From the NCBI GenBank assembly GCA_030248195.1, contig JASAND010030721.1, positions 1-64,000 on the forward strand: a stretch of 64,000 nucleotides of DNA. The letters run 5' to 3'. Source of the stretch: Trissonchulus latispiculum. Taxonomy: Eukaryota > Nematoda > Enoplea > Enoplida > Ironidae. The position numbers were made by a program, and so were the translations under genes. How positions within the stretch are numbered: position 1 is the stretch's first letter; every line of letters begins with the position of its first letter. Positions 11,333 through 22,548 of the stretch are shown piece by piece. The notes beneath the pieces were generated by a model that saw only the letters and a program-made list of their open reading frames with translations, was not told the DNA's origin and did not search any database.

Positions 11333-11735
11333 CTGGGTTTTTTAGGCAAAAATAAGTGGGGGGAAGAGTGGGGGGGGGACGGGCCCCCCACGAGTGGGGG
11401 GGGGAGGTCCAAAAGTGGGGGGGAATAAAATGGGCTAAAAATGCCAAAATACCGTATAAAAAGCCCGTTTTCTACATATACTGTTATAACTAAGCTTAAA
11501 GGTGCCCAAAAATTAAGTTTTGGCACCAAAATAGACGATTTTTACCAAAAATTTCCGGCTAAGCCGGAAAAATTTTGACCACAAATCCTAAAAATTTGGC
11601 ATTTTGGGCACCTTAGGGAGAGTGAGGGGAAGCCCAAAAAAGTGGGGAGGGGAACGAGTGGGGGGGGGAAGAGGTCGATTGTGGGGGAACCCAAAAAGTG
11701 GGGGGGGGCGCCCCCTCCCAGTAAAAAAACCCCAG
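11333..11735. mobile_element. MITE with CTGGGGTTTTTT-type TIR and G-runs
   Basis: The left tip is CTGGGTTTTTTAGGC and the right tip GTAAAAAAACCCCAG. The interior has repeated GTGGGGGGG words and a CCGGCTAAGCCGG palindrome. It directly abuts the CCAGTA element. Confidence 0.7.
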
Positions 11736-12436
11736 AAATATCTATATGAGGTGTTTTTTCGTTAGCTCTAAGATTTCCTAGAAATTTTCAAAGTTGGATG
11801 AAGTCGGTTTTTGCTAAATCTGACTTACAAAAATACCACCGAAGAAATGTTTCGTCATGCCCTGAACTAACCATTCACTGCATAAATTTCGCGTATAGAT
11901 ATTAACACAGTACACAAATAAAGGTTCAATATGCATACACACAATCCTTACTGCTGCTTGGGCGTAGATCACACTTTTGGTCACCGCGATGGTGTTTTGC
12001 CTCAAAATAAGTCATTTTCTCAGATTTTTGAATATAATGGTCCATTAGTCGGGTGAAACCCGAGATATTCAAACCAAATTCGGTGTGCCAATTTGAAAGG
12101 AAGATATGTGTTAAATTCCACTGCAATTGCTGGTGTGTAACTGTGGACGCATGCCTCAGTGCGATGTCGGAGGCCTATAGTCAAAAAATAGAAAATTTTT
12201 AAATTTTTCAAATATAGCCAAATTTTATATCAAACTGAAGCTCTCGATGTTCTGAGCATTTTATCTTCTTGCACCAAGTCTCTACAAAGCAGTATGAGCG
12301 AGCAGTATGAAAAAGTTAGAGCGCGTTAAAGTTTGAAGTAAATAACAGTCGGAAGGAGCTTGAGCAAATCGTTCAAACGCCGTTTCTCGCTCGGTGCTTG
12401 GCGTATCATTGCCATTTGCACAGCAATAAATAACCC
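11736..12436. other. No feature recognised
   Basis: Short overlapping open frames occur on the minus strand at 11814-12211, but none has a motif or splice context. I see no repeat structure. Confidence 0.4.
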
Positions 12437-12866
12437 CAGGGGCCCGTTGCATAAAAGTGATTAGTTGATTAGTGATTAGTGATTAGTTGATTAGTGTAGC
12501 AGTTTTTTGAGCAAAACGTTAGCTATAGCCCACCGTTTGTGGAATGTTTGGTTCCATATCATAGCTGTTGAAGAGCTTTCTCCAGAAATGATAAAGAATT
12601 TAATTTATCCTCACTGACTCATTCGGCTAAAGGAAAATTTTGAACTCAATCGTAATTTCTTCACTTTTTACGCTGGCATCAAACCAATGTAAGTTATAAT
12701 TTAATTTAAATTTTTGATTACATTAGAACGCTCAAAAAGCTTCAAAATGATATATAATCTATTGTCGTCGCCCATTCGTAACCTTGATTATTCCCGAAAA
12801 ACTGCTGCACTAATCAACTAATCACTAATCACCAATCAACGAATCACTTTTATGCAACGGGCCCCA
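12437..12866. mobile_element. MITE with GGGGCCCGTTGCATAAAA TIR and GATTAGT words
   Basis: The left tip CAGGGGCCCGTTGCATAAAA is mirrored at the right by TTTTATGCAACGGGCCCCAG. Inside each TIR a short word, GTGATTAGTTGATTAGT, is iterated. No convincing target duplication was found. The CAGGG-type tip suggests a hAT relative, which is an inference. Confidence 0.75.
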
Positions 12867-13147
12867 GATAGAGGCTTCAATTTGAGCTATTGGCCATGCC
12901 GTAGTCTTTTGTCATCCAATGTGCACACGACTTCGAAGCCCTCAGCGAGACATGGTGGCGTAAATACGTACTAAATTGTAGGGATTTGAACTGCAATATC
13001 TCTTACCTGGATTGACCATAGACTCTAAAAATTTGTCTTGTTTTTGGACACATATGGGGGTATATTATAGCCAGAAATAAGCTAAATCGGTGTCTATAAA
13101 ATTTGGTACCCGGCGACCCCCCCTCCTAAGAGAACATGTTCTCCTAA

Positions 13148-13510
13148 GGTGGTGATTCCTTTTGGGCACATATTATTGGTTGACGGTTCAAATCAAGATG
13201 AAATTTGATGAAACTTTCCAAAATAAGTTCTTTTAGCATTCTAACTCCCCCGTTCAATCCCGTTTCAAAACTTCGACGTCTCCGTTCAGGGCCGTTTTTG
13301 CCAATTTTTGATATTTGGACAGTAGATGCATAGCTATGATTACATTCAAAAGATCTTGTTGAGCTCTACAGTTTCGCTTTTAGAAGCACCTTTCTAGCTC
13401 TTCTCTATAGTGAGATATAGCTGATTTTCTTATTTTGGCGTTGAAAACTTGTCATGTTTGCAGAAATCAAAGCTATTTCTTGAGCTACATACGCCGTAAA
13501 ATTTAACTAA
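13148..13510. mobile_element. Fragment related to the TTAA-flanked MITE
   Basis: It begins GGTGGTGATTCCTTTTGGGC and then follows the same order as 7631-8690, including TTGGTTGACGG, CGTTCAATCCCGTTTC, a GTGAGATA block and TTTGCAGAAATCAAA. The far terminus is not recognisable. The region from 13511 to 14032 holds a G-run at 13608-13620 and no gene I can identify. Confidence 0.6.
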
Positions 13511-14032
13511 GGGTGTCAGTTGGAAGGTCTCGTCGAGGCCGACTAATCGTGGTATCAGTAGCGTAGGTACAAAAAATCTTCAGGGGGGTTTTGACCGAGG
13601 ACTTTGAAGGGGGGGGGGGGTAAAATGTTCTATTTTTGTGTAACAGTTACATGCCTCGCCGTTATCCGCCACGCCTCGTTATCCTCGCCAAAAAGTAGGC
13701 CAATCGGACAAACTCGGGCACCCCCATTTTAGTCGCCCTTCTTAAGTGGGTGTTACCTTAAGCGCGAGAATACGGCAATTATTAAATTTTTTAAAAACGC
13801 CATAAAAATAGCGCAAAATGTTTCCTTTTGTCACCTCAAAATGGGGGTCTAGACCAATGAGACCCGGTGGGTGCGGCCTTGCGTTATAGCAAACTTTTTA
13901 TAGACGTGACCAAACTTGATACTTTCAAAAGTAGTAGATTGTAAAGACGAATAATTTGATGATAGTACGATAACTATGCGAATTACGGCAGCTAATCAAG
14001 AATAGAAATTAACATAAAAAATACCGGTATAC

Positions 14033-14083
14033 TGGGGTCTCCTACTGCTGTGCGCCGGCGATGTAGAACGAAACCCTGACCCT
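14033..14083 (+). other. 2A-like ribosome-skipping motif (degenerate)
   Basis: It encodes LLLLCAGDVERNPDP. The consensus of 2A peptides is D(V/I)ExNPGP with a hydrophobic lead, and all key positions except the penultimate Gly (Asp here, codon GAC) match. 2A-like motifs at this position are known from LINEs of sea urchins, amphioxus and some other invertebrates. With NPDP, skipping would probably fail in this copy. Confidence 0.75.
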
Positions 14084-14850
14084 ATCTGGCCGTGTCCCAT
14101 CTGTAACCGAAATGCCCCCAACAACGCACCACCAAAATGCCCTGTGTACGACGCACCACCTGTAGCGGCTGGGTGCATCTGAGGCCGTGTCCAGGCCTAT
14201 CCTCATTCCGTGACAACGACAAATATACCTGGAAGTGTTCGCATTGTCTCCCGCCCCCTGCCACCCCTCCCATTCACATGCTGGCTGCTACTACCCCACA
14301 GGCCGCTGCAGCTGCTGGTACAGCTGCGACGCGTATCCCTCCCACAGCCAGACCTCGACCAGCCCCGGGCCCGCTGGCCAAAAGCAGCTGAAAATCTGGC
14401 AGTGGAACGCTGGGAGTATGAGGGCGAAGAAGGAATGGATCGAGAAAACCTTGGCGGACCAGAACATAGATATTGCGTTGTTACAAGAAACCCACTTGCA
14501 GGGAGACGCGACGCCATCAATCAAAGGATATAACGCAGGATGGCAGCACAGGCGGCAGGCTCGAGGCTCGGAGTCAAGGGCGGTGGAGTCGGTGTCCTAA
14601 TCAAGGATACTATCACCTATTCGCGGACCTCGAGAACTCTGGCTGCTGCGGCTGACCAGTCGACGGATGCAGTGGAGGTCAGAATATACCTGAAGGGAGC
14701 TGAGTACATCTTGACCAGTGTGTACATGCCTCCTATTCAGCGACAGACAGAAGAACAGCGGACCCAAAATTTCGATCCAGCTGCCCTCCCCTCAGACCGG
14801 AACAGCATTATCGGGGGAGATCTGAACGCCCACTTTCATATGTGGCAATT
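14033..14850 (+). pseudogene. LINE N terminus: 2A-like motif, PHD-type zinc finger, start of AP endonuclease
   Basis: The first frame begins WGLLLLCAGDVERNPDP, a 2A-like peptide whose usual NPGP ending is NPDP here. It is followed by CPICNRN. After a frameshift comes a PHD-like CVRRTTCSGWVHLRPCPG…WKCSHC. Another frame carries the endonuclease start, WQWNAGSM and IDIALLQETH (the metal-binding N and E residues). A further frameshift at about 14540 leads to VTYMPP-like SVYMPP and IIGGDLNAH. At least two frame changes make it inactive. The 5' end is probably truncated just before the 2A motif. Confidence 0.8.
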
Positions 14851-15370
14851 TAAACTTCCAATTTACTGAATGTTTAGTCTTTACCGGCTGTCTGTCGTCT
14901 ACCTCTAATGAATTGTTTATCATGAACTCATTCGGCGTTGTCTTATCAATTTTTAAAATTATTATTATTATGGGAGTCAGTAGAAATTTTTTGTTTGTGT
15001 TTCACGAAGTTTTCCTCTATTTCTAGCTTTATTTTGTCCTTTCGTGTCCTGACTCCTTATTATATTTCTTATTTTCATTTTTATTCGAAATTATAATCCT
15101 TCTCTACCAGTTCCTTGGCAACTCCCCTGACCGGGCTATAATCCTCCGGGAGCCACGCTCGGGAGATACTAGAAAACCTGTAACTTCTATTTTATATTCT
15201 AATTCCCTTCTTTCACCTCTAACAGCTTGGGGGGCTGTTGGTTGGTTTCTTCTATTCCCACAGTCCAGTTCAAGAAATGTCAGAAAACGAGATGACTCAC
15301 CTGTGAATTAGTTGATGTGGGTTCAAACTTCGGCAGCGCCTACAATGTTAAACAGTAAAGTATTTATAAC

Positions 15371-15968
15371 GATAGCAACACTAACGTACTTAACCGCTGT
15401 ACTGCCAATCTTGTCTATTTGATCACTTGTGATCGATGTGGTATACAATACGTTGGGGAAACTAAAACGCCATTACAAACTAGATTTAGTGGACACAGAA
15501 GATCTGTGTACAGCAATGGTCATTCTGATTGCAAACTGGTTAAGGATCATTTTGCAAACGAAAATTGCGGTAAACCTATGGTTAATTAAAATCATAGAAA
15601 AAATTAGGGATGACGTCCCTGAAACTGATCGCAACCGTATTAGACTAGAACGGGAAGCTTTCTGGATTAGAGAACTTAGAACAAAATTCCCATATGGTCT
15701 TAATGAACGATTATCTAAGGAGAATTTTCATAAATCCCTTTTCTCAAATCTCGATAAGCTACAAAGGTTTAGCCGTAAAACAGGCAGAAATAAAAACAGA
15801 AATATAAGGGATAGGAAAATCAATCCTGAAACATTTTTCGACGAAATTGTTGCAAAATTAGAGGCTAATCCTAAACAAACAAGAACAAATTTGCTACATT
15901 ACTTACATAATTTAGATAAACTATCATTAAATGAACTTTTAGCATTTACGGAAGACAAGTTTGCCTAG
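15371..15968 (+). pseudogene. Penelope-like element fragment with GIY-YIG endonuclease
   Basis: The frame through 15407-15589 reads NLVYLITCDRCGIQYVGET and later RFSGHRRS. These are the GIY-YIG core (VYL…YVG), with the CxxC insert typical of Penelope-like retroelements, and the catalytic Arg region. After a frameshift near 15560-15590 a second frame continues to 15968 with EREAFWIRELRTKFPYGLNE, the conserved FWI…GLNE C-terminal part of these nucleases. The polymerase part is missing. The fragment interrupts the endonuclease domain of the surrounding LINE. Sequence between 14855 and 15370, and from 15969 to about 16470, probably belongs to the same insertion but shows no motif. Confidence 0.8.
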
Positions 15969-16469
15969 CTTAGGAGAAATTAAATTAAATTATTTCCAAG
16001 GGATACAATCAGCAAAGTCTTAAATTGCAAATTCTAAAAACTGTTAAAAACAGAAGTTTCATATAAAATTCGACAAATCGTTATCATCCATACGTAATGA
16101 TATATGCAGCACCTTTGCTTAACCAGCACGTGTGAATGGGACCACAGGGCAATTTCGCTCGGAGTTGAAAACAACCTAAAGCTGCAACTAGTATGTCGGC
16201 ATGCAACTGACGACGCCCACCGAATACTAGTATCAGTCTAGCAGAGTGGTCAGCATATGAGAGCACCTAACAGTATTAATGAGTGTACACTTAGGTTTGT
16301 ACGTAATAGTAGCTATGCGCGTAGCTAGGTTTAGTAAGTTTATACTATATAATCCATATTTTATTTTGATAATTTTATGATTTTTTATATTTATAGTTTT
16401 GTTGGAACTTCTCTTTTGGAGTCATTATGCTTATCATATAATATCGCTGGGTTTTTACATGTTGTTCGC

Positions 16470-18112
16470 CTTGGTTGTATATACCGGGCAAATCAGGTGA
16501 TGGTTCTTCTCGGGCTGTACCTAGAGATGAGCATTTCGGCCCGTCGGCACCTCACCATCTGCAAATCGGCCCTCGCCCTGTCCACGACATGGGATGTACA
16601 GTAGACAACACTGTCGGACCACCAACCAAGCCTCGCCACTCTCACCCTCCCATCTGTGCCTGGTAGCCCCGGCGTCCGGGGCCCACCGAAGTAGGCCTTT
16701 AGGAAGGAACAATTTCAGGAATTTGCTCCAGCAAAGCATGGATCACGCCCCTGACCGTGCTGCCGTTGGCACCCTACAAGCATCCAAGTATTTGACTGAT
16801 GCTATCATCTCGGCTGCCAGGAGAAACATTCCAAGGGGAAATGTGGTGAAACGGGCCCCCTGGTGGTGCCAGGAAGCGGAGGACGGCCTTACAGAAATGC
16901 CGTGCCCTTCGAGAAAGAGCTAGTGTCGACGAAGCTGGAAAGCAACAATGGATTGCCGCTAAACGGGAAGCTGTTGCCCTCATCAGATCTCTGAAGACAG
17001 ACAGTTGGAGAAGCTTCGCATCCATCCTCAACGCCCGAACAGATCCAAGATCAGTTTGGGCAGTTATCCACTCGATCGACGGCAAAATTGCTAAATCAAA
17101 TCCGAATCAGGTGATCCATTCCAATGGCAAACAAGTCTCCACCGACAGGAAAAAGGCAAGGGCCTTCATCCGACAGTACTCGTCCGTCAGCTGTCCGTCG
17201 TCGTCAAGCCGTCAGCAGAAAGAAAGAAAATCCGCATTCAGATCAGACAGCGCCTACACCGTCTGGATGCAACACCACCACAGCACCCAGCAAGCTCACC
17301 CTTTACCATGATGGAGCTGCAACTTGCTATCAGCCGATTGAAGAACGGAAAATGCCCTGGATGGGACGGCACAAGTAACGAAATGCTGAAGAACCTTCCC
17401 TTCCCTGCCAAGGAATTCCTGCTGAAAGTGTTCAACGAATCCTGGAAATCTGGGGTCACTCCACCTTGCTGGAGAGAAGCGAACATTATCCCAATCCCCA
17501 AAAAGGGGAAACCGATGGACCAAACGGCCTCCCACCGTCCAATCAGCCTCACTAACTGTCTGCAAACTGATGGAAACGCTGGTGAAGGCAAGACTGCAGC
17601 ACCTCCTTGAATCCAGTGGAGGTATCTGCCAGGAGCAAGCGGGATTCAGAGCCCTAAGAAGTACCGAAGGCCAAATTGAAAGAATCATACAAGAAACGGC
17701 TGACGGCTTCCAGAAACGCCCGCCGGCAAAGAGGACCGTACTGGCCATGATTGACTTCGCCAGGGCCTTCGATATCGCTATCCAGGACCGAATCATCTGG
17801 AAACTGATTGAGAAGCAGGTTCCCCTCCATATGGTCAGATGGATCAGGAGCTTTCTGTCCCACCGCAAGGGAAGGGTCCGGCTTAACAACATCACCAGTG
17901 ACCCGAAGCTATTCTACCATGGAGTTCCTCAAGGATCTGTACTGTCGCCACTCCTGTTCCTGGTCTATGTAGATGATATCCTGAAGGAAATTCCAGAGGG
18001 CGTCAGTGCTAACATCTATGCTGACGACGTGGCTATCTGGACCTCGGACCCCAACATCAAGAAGGCAGAAACGCTTCTTCAGAAGGCACTGGACGCCATA
18101 TCAAAATCATGG
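16470..18112 (+). pseudogene. LINE endonuclease C terminus and reverse transcriptase
   Basis: It resumes with HLTICKSAL and LSDHQPSLATL, the SDH motif of the AP endonuclease. RT motifs follow. A first block reads LKNGKCPGWDG and NIIPIPKKGK…HRPISLTNC (about 17330-17560). After a frame change come EQAGFR, VLAMIDFARAFD (catalytic Asp), GVPQGSVLSPLLF and NIYADDVAIW (catalytic YADD) in 17570-18121. The RT core is intact but the pieces lie in different frames. It is cut at 18112 by a MITE and continues at 18880. Confidence 0.85.
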
Positions 18113-18879
18113 CATTTTTAGGATTTTATGCCGGGGGGTGGGCTTCCCGGGGGGGGGAGAAATTTTCGGGGGGGGGGGAGATTTTTTGCAAAAATGAGCC
18201 AAAATGGTATTTTTGGCGTATTTAGCACGGTGAAACGCAAAAAGTTCTCAAAATGCTAGGATTTAAGCTAAAAATAGCTATTTTTACGAAAAAATCTCCG
18301 GCCCAGCCGGAAAATTTTTAAAAATTAGCCTATTTTTGCCAAAAATTTGGGCCTCCAAAAAATCCCTGGAGGGAAGCAAAAATCCCGGCAGGGGGCGATT
18401 TCGGGTAAAAAAAGGTAAAGGTAACCCCCGGAGAATTCTCCTACCCTTATCAGGGTCTAGGGTGCCGGTGCTCATCCCCGGATACACAGCCCTTGAGCCA
18501 GGAGTGTCACCTCGAATGATGACTACAACCGTGGAGGAGGGGCCAGCTCCTCAAGGCAGACGCCCTACACGGTCTCCTGTTACCTTCCCACATAAGTGGT
18601 ACCCATTTACCGACCAACTAAGGATGGATAGCTGGGTTAGCTAGAGCCCACGGCGAACCGATATGTGCTTAGTCCCTTGCTCAAGGGGATTTGTGAAAGC
18701 CTTGTGGCAGCGGGGATTCGAACCTCGGACTATCGGATCCAAAGTCGAACGCCTTAACCACTCGGCCGGCACGGCACGCGATTTCGGGAGGGGGGGAAGG
18801 CATTTCCGAGAGGGAAGGTCAATTTCGGTGGGGGCCCCCCGCCCCCCCCCCCCTATAAAAAATACCCTGCTCGAAATGG
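18113..18879. mobile_element. MITE (G/C-run family) inserted in the LINE, containing a SINE
   Basis: Its ends resemble the 6941-7316 family: G-runs after TTTTAGGATTTTATGCC on the left, and CCCCTATAAAAAATACCCTG on the right. The LINE reading frame resumes cleanly after it with MKNEACINADKC. ATGG next to both junctions may be a small target duplication. A SINE at 18406-18777 splits it, so there are three levels of nesting. Confidence 0.75.
18406..18777 (-). mobile_element. tRNA-derived SINE with 11 bp target duplication
   Basis: The element is flanked by GCGATTTCGGG at 18395-18405 and 18778-18788. On the minus strand the head contains an A-box-like GGCCGAGTGGTTAAGGC and a B box GGTTCGAATCC, the internal pol III promoter. 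The head resembles a class II (Ser/Leu-like) tRNA, but the acceptor stem does not pair, so it is not a tRNA gene. The tail, toward 18406, is TTACCTTTACC followed by a T-rich end. A 60 bp truncated relative is at 26828-26887. Confidence 0.85.
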
Positions 18880-19537
18880 GCCATGAAGAATGAAGCTTGT
18901 ATAAATGCTGACAAATGCCAGTGCTGCATCTTTTCTACTCACAACAAAGAAGCCAGCCACGCCCGAGCCCTTCATATCTGCGGAAAACGTATACCACACG
19001 ATAAAAACCCGGTCTTTTTAGGGTTAAATTTGACTGGAACCTATCCTTCACCCCTCACATCTCTGACCTCAGACAACGGATGCGGCAACGAACTGCTGCC
19101 CTGAGAGCCGTGGCCGGCCGAGCCTGGGGGGCAGGAAAGGAGGACCTCAGATGCATGTATATAGCCTATATCAGATCGATCCTTGAATATGCCCTGGCCG
19201 CATGGTTCCCGTCGATCTCTAAATCAAACGAACTGAAGCTGGAGGCCTCCCAAAATGCAGCTGCCAGTGATCACAGGTTGCCTGGCCGGAAGCTGGGCTG
19301 ACTATGTCCGGATCGAAGCAAACTTGCCATCAGTGAAAATCAGATCCAATGAATTAGTCGCCTGTGCCTATGAAAAATCACTCCGGCTCCAACCTGAAAA
19401 CCCTCGCCGCCGGACTGCGGAAGTCTCAGTGGAGCAGAGACTAAAATCCCAACCTTCCTGGAGACGCCTCGGGTCACAGATAAGTGATAAGTGATCTGAA
19501 CCGTGAGCCCTTGGGACTACTAACCCTTCCACCATGG
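18880..19537 (+). pseudogene. LINE RT thumb/connection region
   Basis: Frames here read MKNEACINADKCQCCIFST and, after frame changes, RCMYIAYIRSILEYALAAW and LKLEASQNAA. This is the conserved post-RT block of I/Jockey-type ORF2 (IRSILEYA…W). It continues from the RT at 18112 and continues again at 20403 into RNase H. Multiple frameshifts show decay. Confidence 0.75.
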
Positions 19538-19867
19538 TTGTTGTTGTTGTTGTTCCGGGCTCGTCAGCTTAGAAGCCATATGAGGGCACATCGGCAACCA
19601 GCAGTCCAGCACACGTCTTCGACAGGCATGTCCACACATCGGAACATCCGACAGGAAAAAGATGTGGGGGAACGGACCACACCGCTCGGTAGCATAATTT
19701 AAGGACTCCGGATGCTTCTGTGTTGATCCGACACGGCAGTGCCGTGTCCCCGGGAGGTTGGAACCAATTTGCGCCGTTGACCAGACGGATGCCAGGGGAC
19801 ACCTGTGGGGATCTCCATTTGATGGGGTCCATGTCCGTCGGATTTCCCACGGAGGTGGTTCCAAAGC
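19538..19867 (-). mobile_element. Retro-inserted fragment with (CAA)n tail
   Basis: It is bounded by CCACCATGG at 19529-19537 and 19868-19876. On the minus strand it ends in CCCGGAACAACAACAAC. The body is not recognised; it may be a SINE or a LINE 3' untranslated region. The same target site was used by the neighbouring insert. Confidence 0.65.
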
Positions 19868-19876
19868 CCACCATGG

Positions 19877-20393
19877 TGTTGTTGTTGTTGTTGTTGTTGT
19901 TCCTGGATCATCTGGTTAGGAACCAATACGATGGAGCGGGCTAGAGCCGCCCCACACCCCGAAGGAAGTCCACCACTGATACTGGGGCCTCCGTAAGGAT
20001 CGAGAGGGATGGATTTATCCCCAGGTGCCTGACCCGGGAGGGAGTGTGCGCAGGACAGTCGAGTATTAGGTGCTGGAGGTCTTCACATTCATGCCCGCAG
20101 TCCGGACATCTGGGACTGTCCGCCATTCCAATTCTATGGCGGAACGCTCCAAGGATAGTGCAGAGCCCGTTGCTTCGTAACTGGGCCAGCACAGTTCGTT
20201 CCTGTTTGGACAGGCCGCTTTCCAGGGAGGGGTTGGGTACAGATCCGTTGGCGTAGATGCCAAGAGGATCGGAATTCAGGCGCTCCTGTCTGGTTATTTC
20301 TCTGAAATGCCGTTTGATCACGGCCTTGGCAGTCGCAAAGTCAACGCAAGCCTCTTGCTGGTCCAGATTTCGGGATGCCGTCTTTGCGGCTTC
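19877..20393 (-). mobile_element. 5'-truncated I-like LINE 3' end
   Basis: It is bounded by CCACCATGG at 19868-19876 and 20394-20402. On the minus strand it encodes the LINE C terminus: RTVLAQLRSNGLCTILGAF, then a zinc-knuckle-like CPDCGHECEDLQHLILDC, then a stop at about 19941. A short untranslated region and a (CAA)n tail follow. It is related to 6527-6806 and to the C terminus of the host LINE. Confidence 0.85.
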
Positions 20394-20402
20394 CCACCAT
20401 GG

Positions 20403-21187
20403 TCAACTCCGTCTGTCACGCTGAAAGCAAACCTCCTCGACGGGTCAGGACAGAACTCAAACCAACTGGTCGCCTCCACCATGGCCACTCTGGCGGCTCT
20501 GCCGGAACCGCAAATAGTCATTTGGACTGACGGATCGGCCAGTGAAGGGACCAAAAATGGAGGCTCTGCTGCAGTCATCATGACGCCTGGTGGTACAGAA
20601 CTCCACCGGATCCTAACAGCCTCTGGAAGCTGTTGCTCTAGTTTTAGGGCGGAAACCTTTGCCGTCTTAGAAGGACTCCGATGGATTAAAACCAACCGGA
20701 AACCCGAATGGTCAGAGATCAGAATCTGCTCTTACTCCAAATCTCTGACCACGAAGCTGCAATCCGCCACCTGCGAGAAGACGGAAGCAAACTAATTTCT
20801 GAAATCTGGAAAGTCTTGCATCAGCTGGATGAACGGAGCATCCATTTCACATTTCAGTGGGTGCCATCGCACACAGGCTTCAACGGAAATGAGCTGGCAT
20901 ATGAAGCGGCTAAATTGGCTTCGACGTTGCCACAGGCAGATGTGCCTGTCGACTACTTACCGGCAAAATCAACTATCAAGCGACACTACCGGAACGAGTA
21001 GTTGGAAAATCAGAAAACACGACCAGATGGGAATCTACAATGGCCGTTCCAAAGCGGCCATCGCAGCGGAAGCAACAATGACCAGAAAGGAGCGTGTTCT
21101 GTTGGCACAATTGAGAGCCAATGGACACTGCAATCTACTGGAGCAGTACCGAGACCGCATCGGTATCACTGCCCCCGGCCTTCTTAA
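20403..21187 (+). pseudogene. LINE RNase H domain and C terminus
   Basis: One frame reads IVIWTDGSASEGTKNGG…SSFRAETFAVLEGLRW, containing the first Asp and the Glu of RNase H. A following frame reads HFTFQWVPSHTGFNGNELAYEAA, with the WVPSH and the last Asp position changed to Glu-containing NELA. A third carries RKERVLLAQLRANGHCNLLE, the start of the zinc-knuckle C terminus. Frame changes near 20710 and 21000 disable it. The copy stops at 21187, before the zinc knuckle. Confidence 0.8.
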
Positions 21188-21676
21188 AAGCTATTTTTGG
21201 TGCTGAGCTAAAAATTGAACGATTTTTAACTTAATAAATTTAAGCTTAAAGCTAAAGTCTCAGTATGAATTTGAAAAATTTCGTGTCGCCGCGTGCATTG
21301 GGCGGATTTTCTGTACCGTTAAGAGCTGTTGCGCCAAATCCGGAAAAATTCCCTCGGAAGATGTCCTCTATTCCATAGAATATAAAAACTTTTGTCGATT
21401 CTGCAGTTTTGAGAAGTCCACAAACGTAGTCTGTATGTCAAGAACTAAACAAGAGAAGTCTGTATGTTTCAAGATCGACGGTTTATATTTGACTGTTATG
21501 TCAGGAAGTAAGCCATTTGGCTAGTTCTATAATATGGCGAGGTGAAAGTTATTGGGTTTCAAAAACGCTGTACAAAAGGATAACGTCAACTTTCCTTGTT
21601 TCGACATTTTTAACAAAGTTGCATCAAAATAAGCCAGTCGTCAGCCTAAATCCACAAAATACGTAGTAACTCACAC
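21188..21676. other. No feature recognised (kinase intron side)
   Basis: This AT-rich sequence follows the donor of the last visible kinase exon on the minus strand. No exon with kinase C-lobe motifs was found. Confidence 0.4.
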
Positions 21677-21797
21677 TTATCAGTTCTACAGCTAAACCAA
21701 AATCGCCAAGTTTGCAGACACTGTCACTAGTCACAAAAATATTTCCAGGCTTTACATCCAAATGAACCAAACCCGCTTTATGAATATGGTTGAGAGC
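21677..21797 (-). CDS. PKMYT1: Myt1-like kinase exon 6 (catalytic loop and DFG)
   Basis: The acceptor is TTATTTCTAG and the donor ATAA|GTGTGAG. The 121 nt exon encodes [20 protein letters not shown], then [21 protein letters not shown] carries the catalytic Asp and DFG the metal-binding Asp. The HLDVKP form separates Myt1 from Wee1 (usually HMDIKP). The protein must continue with the activation segment, but that exon was not found in the window. Confidence 0.92.
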
Positions 21798-22548
21798 CTA
21801 GAAATAACAAACAATACAAATGATAACACTAAATAATTAGCACAAACAAATTAAATGAGACTCAATACTTTTATTAAAGCCCACAAACATGTGACACTGA
21901 AGAAACAGGCTACACCGAGCCTAGCAAGAATGCGGTGGAGAATTAAGCATGAGGAAGAAAGCTGCCATAATACGTATGAGTTACTCCTCAACTCCTGAGT
22001 CGGGTTGTGCTCCGATCGATTCAGCTGACGTCACCCGGACCCGGCCACTATTTGCAACATCTTAATTGAGCCGCAAAACTGATAAGCAAAAAGCAATTGC
22101 TGAGAGCATGCTGCCTTGCGACCCTGAATTTATCAATTCTCAGTGTCACTTCTAGTTGACAACTTAGTGTTACAGAAATCTTTTCAACAAGATTCTTCAT
22201 TGTACACTTCTAAACTGTAATAGTTCAGATACAAAACTGTTCAGACAAACTATCCAGAATTGCAGTTTGTAGGAGGACAGATAATCCAAAGAGGACATGT
22301 GTCCAAAAATGTTGGCAATCGGCTCCCAAAGGAAAGGAAAACAAAACCAAATGGAACACTTCAAGTCTTTATAAAATTCAAACTTTTAAAATTATTTCAA
22401 CAAATATTCCAATCCAAGGTTATAACAAAGTTACTACTCAGTTTGCGTTTTAATAGTTTCAATTATCTTTCAAGTTTTACATTTTCGAAAACTTACAACT
22501 TTTGGAGAGCTCGGCACCAGGTAATCCACCTTTCTTGACTTACTTGAC

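Larger units (their letters stand above)
14033..21187 (+). mobile_element. I/ingi-like LINE, mosaic and inactive
   Basis: Pieces in order are a 2A-like motif and PHD finger (14033-14230), endonuclease (14390-14850 and 16470-16660), RT (17300-18112), thumb/connection (18880-19537) and RNase H (20403-21000), with a partial C terminus to 21187. It is interrupted by a Penelope-like fragment (about 14855-16470), a MITE holding a SINE (18113-18879), and two retro-insertions (19538-20393). Frameshifts occur within the pieces. The PHD-EN-RT-RNaseH order fits the I/ingi group. It lies downstream of the last visible kinase exon, on the opposite strand. Confidence 0.85.

Noticed and set aside
18690..18777. 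tRNA gene on the minus strand with A and B boxes
   Set aside because: The acceptor stem does not pair, the anticodon stem has a mismatch, and the sequence is the head of a 372 bp unit with an 11 bp target duplication, so it is a SINE.
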